A DNA stretch of 31,806 nt, from assembly GCA_964444825.1 (NCBI GenBank), contig CAYUIS010000050.1:1-31806 (forward strand), in the 5' to 3' direction. Shown in pieces: positions 1 to 6,660 of the stretch (position 1 is its first letter; each line of letters opens with the position of its first letter). The notes beneath the pieces were generated by a model. The model did not search any database. It was given only the letters and a program-made list of their open reading frames with translations, and was not told the origin of the DNA. The translations under genes and the position numbers were made by a program. This stretch comes from CAYUIS01 sp964444825 (GTDB taxonomy: Bacteria; Chloroflexota; Anaerolineae; B4-G1).

Positions 1-395
1 ATCAGGTTCTCACCGGTCTCTTGCATATGCTTGGCCACACGATGGCGAAAGTTGTACACCGTCCGCAGCTCGAAGTGCCCTTCGCTCAGGTCCCGGTAGC
101 CCAAGGCGTAGCGCACCTGCACGTCGAAGCAGAAGTGATCGTAGGCTTCTTCGTCACTCCAACCGTATCCGGCCTTGAGTGTCTCGAATCCGACCAACAC
201 GTTGACCGGGATGTTGGGGCGTGAATCCTCATCCGAGTAGACAGCGGTAAATGACTCTTCGTCAATTCGGCAGAAAAGTTGGTGATAGAAAGTGCCAGCC
301 CAGGACGCTTCCAGGCGCGCCTGTTGCTTTTTCGGCAGAGAATCAATGCTGCTGAACAGTGGCCACTGTAGATGCTGATCGTTCTTGCGAAACAT
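1..395 (-). CDS. IS1182-like transposase, N-terminal part (runs off the window)
   Basis: The minus-strand frame opens with ATG at 395-393, preceded by GAGGAG seven bases upstream, and stays open to base 1, so the C-terminal catalytic part is outside the window. About 131 residues are visible. The stretch NVLVGFETLKAGYGWSDEEA, followed by a region ending RYALGYRDL and then FELRTVYNFRHRV, is typical of the DUF772 N-terminal domain of IS1182/IS5-type DDE transposases. The DDE residues themselves cannot be seen. No terminal inverted repeat could be identified between this gene and base 810. It points to a mobile element at the left edge of the window. Confidence 0.82.
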   Translation of the reverse strand, partial: MFRKNDQHLQWPLFSSIDSLPKKQQARLEASWAGTFYHQLFCRIDEESFTAVYSDEDSRPNIPVNVLVGFETLKAGYGWSDEEAYDHFCFDVQVRYALGYRDLSEGHFELRTVYNFRHRVAKHMQETGENL

Positions 396-413
396 ACGCG
401 TTCTCCTCGGCAA

Positions 414-437
414 AGTGTGGTGCTATTCTACCACACT
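414..437. promoter_or_regulatory. Inverted repeat over the transposase promoter
   Basis: AGTGTGGT (414-421) and ACCACACT (430-437) are perfect 8-bp arms around an 8-bp centre. On the minus strand a -10-like TAGAAT (430-425) overlaps the repeat, about 20 bases upstream of the transposase ribosome-binding site. A weak -35 (TTCGCA, 452-447) sits 16 bp upstream. It could be an operator, an RNA hairpin limiting transposase expression, or part of the element's end. Confidence 0.4.
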
Positions 438-810
438 CGCATGAGGTGCGAAAACGCTACCTTTTTTCAGGGGAGTCTGATAATGCTTTTCAGTAATTGG
501 CCAAAAAAGGAGTAGCCGATCTCTTCAGGGCTTCCCTTGCTGGCGCACGGGACCGTCACGTGCAGTGGCTTCAAACCTGCAGACTCACGCCTCGTGATCC
601 CGGTTAGGGAGTTCCAGAAAAATAACTATCCCAAAACTGCGAAGCCAGTTCAGAAGCAGAGCGCGAGAGGCCACCTATGCCGCACGAAAACCTGCCAAAC
701 GGGCCAGAATGGCCTGGTCTTGGGCATTCTCGGCGCGTTGTTTGCGTCAGGCAGTGGTCTGCTCCGTTTTGCCTACTGAGATGTGGGATGATTATTTTCT
801 TGGAAAAGCC
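438..810. other. Intergenic stretch without a supported gene
   Basis: I see no credible gene on either strand between the transposase promoter and the M14 peptidase stop codon. Short plus-strand frames here lack ribosome-binding sites and recognisable motifs. The only structure noted is a 51-base segment (494-544) that resembles the 3' end and flank of the Fur-family gene (4842-4892). Confidence 0.5.
494..544. repeat. 51-bp segment resembling the fur 3' end (copy A)
   Basis: Aligned without gaps to 4842-4892, this segment matches at 37 of 51 positions, with exact blocks at both ends (TAATTGGCCAA at one, CTTGCTGGC at the other). In copy B the segment covers the last codons, stop and downstream flank of the Fur-family gene. 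In copy A the minus-strand reading keeps a TGA at the same place. It may be a remnant of a related gene end, or chance similarity. Confidence 0.3.
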
Positions 811-3800
811 TTATTGGTCGGCCAGAACAGAAGACGGCGGCGGGTGCGACGTGTGGTGGCGTATCACCAGTGGTATGTACAAGGGGCGTAGCTCTTGTAC
901 CGTATTCACCGTCACCGTCAAGCTGGTGCTATCGGAGCCGCAACAGTTGGTAGTCGTTAGGTGCATAGTATAGAGGCCGCTGCTGGTGTAGACATGGCTG
1001 ACAGTCACCAAACCGATGCTTGTAGTTGGTAAGGTACCGTCACCAAAAACCCAGTTATAGGTGATGGGCATAGTGCCTGAGACTGTGACGGTAAAGTGCA
1101 TTGTTTGAGCCCGATTTACCGGACTGTCGGAGATCAGGGCTAGTATGACCACTCCCGTGTCGCCGGACCTGACAATGACGGTGCCAGTGACAGTATCTGA
1201 GCCACAGGTTTGGGTGACGGTCAAGGTGATAGCGAACACACCGACCGAGGTGTAGACGTGTTCAGGATGCTGGAGGGTGGAGGTAGAGCCGTCTCCGAAC
1301 TCCCACAACCAGGCCATGGGCTCACCGCCGGAAGTGTCAGTGAAATGGACGGTGGTACTGACAGGCACATCTCCCACTGGATAGCGGACAAAACTGGCAG
1401 ACGGGCCTGGAGCGACCGTGACGGTAGTCGAGACCACGTCGGTGTCACAACCGTTGGTAGCGGTCAGCCAGACGGTATACGTCCCTCCAGAGGCATAGAT
1501 ATGGCTGTTGTGTTGGCCAGTAGCGGTGATGCCGTCACCAAAGCTCCATAGATAGCCGGCAGGACCTCCACCATTGATAGCGCTGAAGCCCACGTCGCCC
1601 CCTGCGCACACCTCTCCTGCTGGCGTGCGAACGATGGTTGCCGATGGTCCTGAGATAACGGGCACTGCATCGGTAGCGCCATCTGAGCCGAAGGGGTTGG
1701 TGACAGTCAGAGTGACGGTGAATGTGCCGGTGGCAGTGTAGGTATGGGTAGGATGCTGCACGTCAGCGATATCCCCGTCGCCAAAGGCCCAAGCCCAGGC
1801 GGAAGGATCGCCTGAACTCGTATCAGTGAACTGAACCGCCGTCCCGATGCAGGTCACACCGTCCGGGACGCGGGCAAAGTGGGCGACGGGTTCCTCCGTG
1901 ACAGTCAAAATCGCTGACGCAACCGCATGCGGGACGGTGGCCGTGATGACCCATGTGCCAGTGTATTGACTGGTGTAGACGTTGTCCGTCCAAGATCCGC
2001 CTGCGGCGGGTGTGACAGTGTAAACACCACTGACACTGGCATCCCACGAGTTGCCATAGGCGTCGGTAGCGACCAGAGTGTACACTACTTGCCAACCTGC
2101 CGCCACTTTGTATGGGCTGGGGGTGAGAATAGCACTGACCGCCGTCGGCACGTGAGTGATGGTCAGGACAGCGCTCTCTATCAGACTGAGATACGTAGCC
2201 GCGACGGCCCACGTGCCCGCGATCTCAGCGCTGTAAACGTTATCCGTCCATGTGCCGCCTGCTGCGGGTGAGACGGCACAGTTCGCCTCTGGGGTAGCGT
2301 CCCAGGAGTTGCCATACGTATCGCTGGCGATCAGGGTGTAGACCACCTGTTCCCCTGCCCTTGCTGTGTGCTGAGCGGGACTCAGGGTAGTGCCGGTGGC
2401 CGTTGGCGCGTGAGTGACGGTCAGAACAGCGGTGTCAGTCAGGTCAAGGCAGGAGGCCGTGATGATCCAGATGCCTGCGACTTCGCTGGTGTAGACGTTG
2501 CCCATCCACGTGCCGCCTGCAGCAAGAGTGACGCTGTACAAAGAGAGTGCAGTGACGTCCCAAGAGTTGCTGTATGCGTCGCGAGCAGTGACGGTGTAGG
2601 TCGACGATTCGCCAGCGGCGGTGGTGGTCGCGGTGGGAGCTAGCTTGATGGCCGCCGCATCCCCGTGGACGATTTGAAACTCCACCGTATCAGAGACACT
2701 CCCCTGGGTAGCCGTGATCAACCGTCGGCTGATAGGAACAGTCTGTGCGGTAAGGACTGTGGTCATACCAGAGGTAGGGTTTACTGTGCCGCCGTCCGTC
2801 ATCCACGTCGGGGTGATGGGCATCGGGTCGCCGTACTGGTCGTAGCCAGTAGCCGTGAACGTCTGCGCCACCCCCACGGTGACGGTGACCAGGGTGGGTG
2901 TCACGGTGATGGTAGTCAGCGTGATGGGCTGATCTACCCAGAGAAAGGCAGCGCTGAAAGCGCCCCAGTTGCCGTCGGCGTCGCGGCCGCGCACAAAGAG
3001 GGTGTGACGACCACCGCTCAACTCTGTTGTGTCAACCGTTGCTGTGACCACTTCGATCTTCTCATCGAAGCTCCCATCTCTGGCCGTCATAGGGTAAGAG
3101 ATGGACGTGGTAGTGGTGATCCAGGGAGGTGTGTCGATGTAGTACTCGGCGCTGGCGATGTTCTGTGTAGGCTCGGTGCCGCTAGAGTTGTTGTAGCGGT
3201 TGTCGTTAAGGGTGGCCGTCAACTGCGCGGTCTCGCCAACGGTTGCAGTGATCGGTGCGACAGTCAAGTCTAAGCTATCGGGGCCGCCAGGGGTCAAGTA
3301 GGGGGTTCGTGGCACCTTCGCTGCGTAGAGTAGCGCGCCCATGTTTTCACCGACAATCTGTGGAAGGTCACCACAAGGTTGGAAATACTCCTCCCCTAGC
3401 TCGAAAGTATATGCCGCGATGCCCAGCTCGCCGTAGGCCCAATCCCCAGTCCCCCCTCTGGTGAGATATAGTTCGCTGGACTGTTGGGGCCTATAGCTGT
3501 TGAAGTAGGCAAACTTGCGCCCTAGTGTCTGCAATTGCGAGCTGTTAGGAGCACTTTGAGTCTTGTAGCTCCAGGGCCAGAGCACCAGGTTGCCGTAGGA
3601 ATGTAGCGAGAATAAAAGACCAGTTGCATCACCTGGAGCAGGGGAGATGTCGTCGTCGGCACGCTGATCGCGAAAAAGAGACCGAACGAGATCGACGAGA
3701 TGGTAAGTCTCAGGCTCCGAAGCCGCTGAGGGCCCCTGATACATATCTGAGCACGCATCGGTGCTGCCCCCTCCCCACTGGTAGGGGTAGTTGCGATTGA

Positions 3801-4722
3801 GGTCCACACCATATTGGTCGGCACCCATAGTGTCGCACAAAGTGCAATCGCCCTGGCTGTCATTTCGGTTCTTCCGTTGCAGACAATCGCCCTCCACGAG
3901 CTGTCGTCCGTCAGGGTTGACTGTGACGACGACATAGATCTCGTGATAGTCCACAATCCAGGTCACGTCGGGATCGGTGCCATAGTTGTCCAGCAAGTAC
4001 TCAGCGAAGTACACTGCTGCCTCAGCCGTGGTCAGTTCGCGGGCGTGCAAGTTGGCCATTAGGAAGAAACGGGGTTTGGGTACCTCGATCTGGGAATTGG
4101 TGATCTGAAGCACCCATAGGTCGTAGCCTTCCTCATTGCCAATACACGTCCCAGGGTTTTCTTTGCACCAGCTATCACCGTAGTCTATCAACTCGGCCAG
4201 ATCAGGGTAGTCGGTGGAGAACTGGTTCAGGGCGGCGTACAGTTGGTTCACATCACGATAGCAGGGATATCCCGGAGGACCCAGAGGACGTATCCCAACC
4301 CGCTTGGTATCCGGTTCCACCCGGTAGCCCTGAGCGATCAGATGAGCCGCACTCTTCGCATCCAGGGCCATTGTGGCGTACCTATCCTTGGGATTGACTT
4401 CCCATATGTCGTGGTCAACAGCGAGGGCTGACAGGCGCGCGTGGGTATCATAGTAGACACGATAGATGTCTCCCTCTGCCTGGAGAAGATCGTCACGCTC
4501 TGTGCTTGCCCACGCGGGCAATATCGAGAGATTGGGTGGGGATGGCGCCTGGGCATAGCTGGGCGCGACCAGCTCCGCTATGAGTGTGAGCGGGGTCAGG
4601 GTCAGGAACAAGGCAGCCCACGTCTTGCGTGCGACAGTTGAATCCAAGAAGTCGACAAGTATTTCGCATAGGGCAATCCTCAAGCGAGATCGCCCGACCG
4701 ATGTACATTGCCATCCTATCAT
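811..4722 (-). CDS. Secreted M14 zinc carboxypeptidase with Ig-like and PKD domains
   Basis: This 1303-aa protein carries an M14 metallocarboxypeptidase domain at about 150-470. The zinc ligands are the HARE motif (H226, E229) and H374 in FSLHSYG. The substrate-binding GVDLNRNYP is at 305-313 and the catalytic Glu is E441 in TFELGEE. The hydrophobic core of a signal peptide lies at about 34-50, with a likely cleavage after AQA near 59. The 32 residues before it are unusually long, so a later TTG start (for example codon 26) is possible. After the enzyme come Ig-like modules (about 482-685), three tandem 85-residue repeats (688-942) and four PKD domains (about 946-1272, each with an FGDG motif). 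The C-terminal LYIPLVIR (1281-1288) resembles the tail seen on many secreted Chloroflexota proteins. It probably trims extracellular peptides, with the PKD/Ig part as spacer or binding region. Confidence 0.9.
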   Translation of the reverse strand: MIGWQCTSVGRSRLRIALCEILVDFLDSTVARKTWAALFLTLTPLTLIAELVAPSYAQAPSPPNLSILPAWASTERDDLLQAEGDIYRVYYDTHARLSALAVDHDIWEVNPKDRYATMALDAKSAAHLIAQGYRVEPDTKRVGIRPLGPPGYPCYRDVNQLYAALNQFSTDYPDLAELIDYGDSWCKENPGTCIGNEEGYDLWVLQITNSQIEVPKPRFFLMANLHARELTTAEAAVYFAEYLLDNYGTDPDVTWIVDYHEIYVVVTVNPDGRQLVEGDCLQRKNRNDSQGDCTLCDTMGADQYGVDLNRNYPYQWGGGSTDACSDMYQGPSAASEPETYHLVDLVRSLFRDQRADDDISPAPGDATGLLFSLHSYGNLVLWPWSYKTQSAPNSSQLQTLGRKFAYFNSYRPQQSSELYLTRGGTGDWAYGELGIAAYTFELGEEYFQPCGDLPQIVGENMGALLYAAKVPRTPYLTPGGPDSLDLTVAPITATVGETAQLTATLNDNRYNNSSGTEPTQNIASAEYYIDTPPWITTTTSISYPMTARDGSFDEKIEVVTATVDTTELSGGRHTLFVRGRDADGNWGAFSAAFLWVDQPITLTTITVTPTLVTVTVGVAQTFTATGYDQYGDPMPITPTWMTDGGTVNPTSGMTTVLTAQTVPISRRLITATQGSVSDTVEFQIVHGDAAAIKLAPTATTTAAGESSTYTVTARDAYSNSWDVTALSLYSVTLAAGGTWMGNVYTSEVAGIWIITASCLDLTDTAVLTVTHAPTATGTTLSPAQHTARAGEQVVYTLIASDTYGNSWDATPEANCAVSPAAGGTWTDNVYSAEIAGTWAVAATYLSLIESAVLTITHVPTAVSAILTPSPYKVAAGWQVVYTLVATDAYGNSWDASVSGVYTVTPAAGGSWTDNVYTSQYTGTWVITATVPHAVASAILTVTEEPVAHFARVPDGVTCIGTAVQFTDTSSGDPSAWAWAFGDGDIADVQHPTHTYTATGTFTVTLTVTNPFGSDGATDAVPVISGPSATIVRTPAGEVCAGGDVGFSAINGGGPAGYLWSFGDGITATGQHNSHIYASGGTYTVWLTATNGCDTDVVSTTVTVAPGPSASFVRYPVGDVPVSTTVHFTDTSGGEPMAWLWEFGDGSTSTLQHPEHVYTSVGVFAITLTVTQTCGSDTVTGTVIVRSGDTGVVILALISDSPVNRAQTMHFTVTVSGTMPITYNWVFGDGTLPTTSIGLVTVSHVYTSSGLYTMHLTTTNCCGSDSTSLTVTVNTVQELRPLYIPLVIRHHTSHPPPSSVLADQ
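1897..2661 (-). repeat. Three tandem 85-codon repeats inside the M14 peptidase gene
   Basis: Residues 688-772, 773-857 and 858-942 are consecutive 85-residue units of the same length and register. Each has a 'D-[A/T]-Y-[G/S]-N-SWD' core, an 'AAGG-[T/S]-W-x-x-NVY' strand and ends in a 'LTVT/LTIT' strand. They look like an invasin/BIG-type Ig-like module that triplicated and then diverged. Confidence 0.8.
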
Positions 4723-4841
4723 TCTTCAGTCTATGTTCCGTTAAAGCAACCGAAAAGGCTCACTAGAATCCGCCGGGGACCCACTCCCCGCTTATCCCTC
4801 CTGGTAATAGCACAAAGGCAGATGGCGAAAACCAATTTCGA

Positions 4842-4892
4842 TAATTGGCCAAGAAACGGGCATCTGATCCCATCACCGTTCTTCTTGCTGGC
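4842..4892. repeat. 51-bp segment at the fur 3' end (copy B)
   Basis: This is the partner of 494-544 (37 of 51 identical, ungapped). It spans the last codons and stop of the Fur-family gene and the flank downstream of it. The inner edge of the segment, together with bases 4833-4838, contains CCAATT-N5-AATTGG, a 6-bp inverted repeat that could act as a weak terminator for the Fur gene. Confidence 0.3.
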
Positions 4893-5295
4893 ACTCATGA
4901 CATAGACCAAAGAGCTGAAGCAGATGGTCAGCCACCTGGTAGCCCGTTTCCGCCTCGACTTGGTCGATCAATGCGTGTATATCGTCCTCGCCAGCGAACT
5001 CGACCGCCCGCTCGCAGCCCTGGCAGATCAGGGTATGACGGTGACCGGGTGATGCCAGCACGTAGCCGTGGCATCCATTCTCGCCATGAACACGGCGAAC
5101 CAGGTTCAGTTCCGCCAGCAGCGCCAGCGTCCGGTAGACGGTCACCAGTCCCAGCTTGTGGTGTAAACGCCGCCCCTGTTCCAAGATCTCTTGAGGCAGG
5201 ATTGGCGCATATGCCTGTTGTAGCGTCTGCATCACCGCTCGTCGAGGGGCAGTAATGCGGCACCCAGCGTCTACAAGGACCTGTTCCCATTCCAT
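4873..5295 (-). CDS. Fur-family metalloregulator (Fur/Zur/PerR type)
   Basis: This 140-aa protein has the standard family length. The N-terminal winged helix includes GCRITAPRRAVMQTL (11-25) and the recognition-helix region LVTVYRTLALLAELNLV (50-66). The dimerisation half has GHRHTLICQGC (84-94). The two CxxC pairs, C91/C94 and C132/C135, are the classic structural zinc site. The ATG at 5295-5293 has an AGGGA-like site upstream. The gene has its own promoter and an overlapping palindrome, which suggests autoregulation. Whether it senses iron, zinc or peroxide cannot be decided from sequence alone. The 'TLICQGCERAVEF' stretch is shared by Fur and Zur branches. It lies downstream of jetD in the same orientation but is separately promoted. 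Confidence 0.93.
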   Translation of the reverse strand: MEWEQVLVDAGCRITAPRRAVMQTLQQAYAPILPQEILEQGRRLHHKLGLVTVYRTLALLAELNLVRRVHGENGCHGYVLASPGHRHTLICQGCERAVEFAGEDDIHALIDQVEAETGYQVADHLLQLFGLCHECQQEER

Positions 5296-5310
5296 CGTCG
5301 CGATCCCTTA

Positions 5311-5328
5311 ATGAAACAAGTTTTCAAT
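5311..5328. promoter_or_regulatory. Candidate Fur-family operator
   Basis: ATGAAACAAGTTTTCAAT contains TGAAA (5312-5316) and TTTCA (5322-5326) in inverted orientation. It covers the predicted transcription start of the Fur-family gene, just downstream of its -10. This position fits autorepression. The match to any known Fur, Zur or PerR box is only partial. Confidence 0.4.
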
Positions 5329-5331
5329 AAG

Positions 5332-5360
5332 ATCATATCACCGACAGACTAATGTGTCAA
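5332..5360 (-). promoter_or_regulatory. Sigma-70-type promoter of the Fur-family gene
   Basis: On the minus strand a perfect -35 TTGACA (5360-5355) is followed 17 bp later by a -10 TATGAT (5337-5332). Transcription would start near 5325, giving a leader of about 30 bases before the ATG at 5295. Confidence 0.7.
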
Positions 5361-5406
5361 GCTGTTTGGAGATTGCAGGGTGGGGGTTAGCGGCAGTATG
5401 GTCCCC

Positions 5407-6660
5407 CTACCCGAGCCTGACCGCCTCCTGCTCGAGTTTGATCCCCCGCGCGAGCATGTGATCAATCAGTGGCGCTACGTCGGCCAGGTAGGGCTGGCGC
5501 TTCAGGTGCGCCAGGTTGCGCTCATCGGCAGTGGTCAGAGGATGGGCCCAGTGAGCGTAGGTATCTAGCGTGGCGCAATCCATTCGGAAGGGCTCGAAGC
5601 GAGGCGAGACCTGTGCACGCAACTGAGCCAGGATGTTGAGGCCGCCGTAGTCGATGTCGGCCCAGAGAAACAGGGAAACGTGCGAGAGTAATTCGTCGGT
5701 CAGGCAGCGCAGTAGGTGGCGGCTGGCAGGCGATGGGTTGCCCCATAAGCACAGAGCGGCCAGCTTGTCGCCTTCGTGGCGCACCAACTCGTAAAAGGCT
5801 GTCAGGTTCTCGACGCAGACCACACGGGCCGCATCGACCCGCACCCGTTTCACATGCCCTGCCAGCGCTGTGGGAACTCCCACCGATGGGTAGAACTCGC
5901 AAAGCGACATCATCTGGCCGCGCTCGTCCACCAATTGCCAGGGACCATAAAGATAGAGATGCCCAGGGTTGGCGACCAGACCTAGCTCGCGTAACACTTC
6001 CCGGTCGGATAGCGCGCGCCATTCGGACCTGTGACGGCGGGCCAGCCGGGCGATAGCGCCCTTGAGCGCGTCGAACCGCTTGCTATCGTTGAACACCCGC
6101 ACGCTAAAAACACGATATGGCACCTCCTCCGCTGCGCCTGGCTTGGGCGCATCGTCAGGGAGCGCCAAGAGGGCGGCTAGCAGGTCGCGATTCCAACCGT
6201 CGTCGTCCAAGTCGAAGGGGGTGGGGGATTTCCCCGCCTTGAGCCGATCGAGGCAGCGCTCCACGGCACGCCTGCGCCACCCGTCGAGCCGGGAGCGATC
6301 GCTCAGCAGCAGGGCGCCCAAACGCCCGCGCCGCTTGCTCAGAGACTGACGTCCGACCAGGGCGTAGAGCCCTCCGACGCGCTCCGGTTCCAGTGTTACC
6401 GTGTCGAGCAGGTGCCCCGCCTGTCCTGGCTGCCACGCCAGGCGGACGAGACCGTCCTTTTCCAACGTCTCTAGCTGCTCATTGGCCGTCACGCGGGGAA
6501 GTGGATCGGCCTGGCTGTAGTAGCCGGTCAGCGCGCCGGCGACGTCGTCCACGTTGACGCGCACGGCCTGCCGGGGCGTGCCGCCGCGCCGCTCGTACAC
6601 ATCGATCAGAATTTGTAGAATCGCGACAACGTCTGGAGTGGGAGCAAACAAGATAGCCAC
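5407..6660 (-). CDS. jetD: Wadjet protein JetD, Toprim-type nuclease subunit
   Basis: This 417-aa protein opens with a helical/winged-helix region of DUF3322 type and ends in a DUF2220 Toprim-like domain. The metal-binding residues are visible: E284 in VVCVENLTAF and the DxD pair D335/D337 in FLWADIDYGG. In Wadjet systems JetD cuts the circular DNA that the JetABC SMC motor has reeled in. The start is GTG at 6660-6658. Its G is shared with the TAG stop of jetC, giving a one-base overlap (TAGTG) that implies translational coupling. It is the last gene of the operon. No strong terminator follows before the fur promoter. Confidence 0.92.
   Translation of the reverse strand: MAILFAPTPDVVAILQILIDVYERRGGTPRQAVRVNVDDVAGALTGYYSQADPLPRVTANEQLETLEKDGLVRLAWQPGQAGHLLDTVTLEPERVGGLYALVGRQSLSKRRGRLGALLLSDRSRLDGWRRRAVERCLDRLKAGKSPTPFDLDDDGWNRDLLAALLALPDDAPKPGAAEEVPYRVFSVRVFNDSKRFDALKGAIARLARRHRSEWRALSDREVLRELGLVANPGHLYLYGPWQLVDERGQMMSLCEFYPSVGVPTALAGHVKRVRVDAARVVCVENLTAFYELVRHEGDKLAALCLWGNPSPASRHLLRCLTDELLSHVSLFLWADIDYGGLNILAQLRAQVSPRFEPFRMDCATLDTYAHWAHPLTTADERNLAHLKRQPYLADVAPLIDHMLARGIKLEQEAVRLG

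Noticed and set aside
537..891. Small plus-strand genes in the left intergenic region
   Set aside because: Three overlapping frames in different registers, without ribosome-binding sites or motifs, two of which run into the M14 peptidase gene.
1880..2660. CRISPR or other DNA repeat array
   Set aside because: The periodicity comes from 85-codon protein repeats that have diverged in sequence. There are no identical short repeats with unique spacers.
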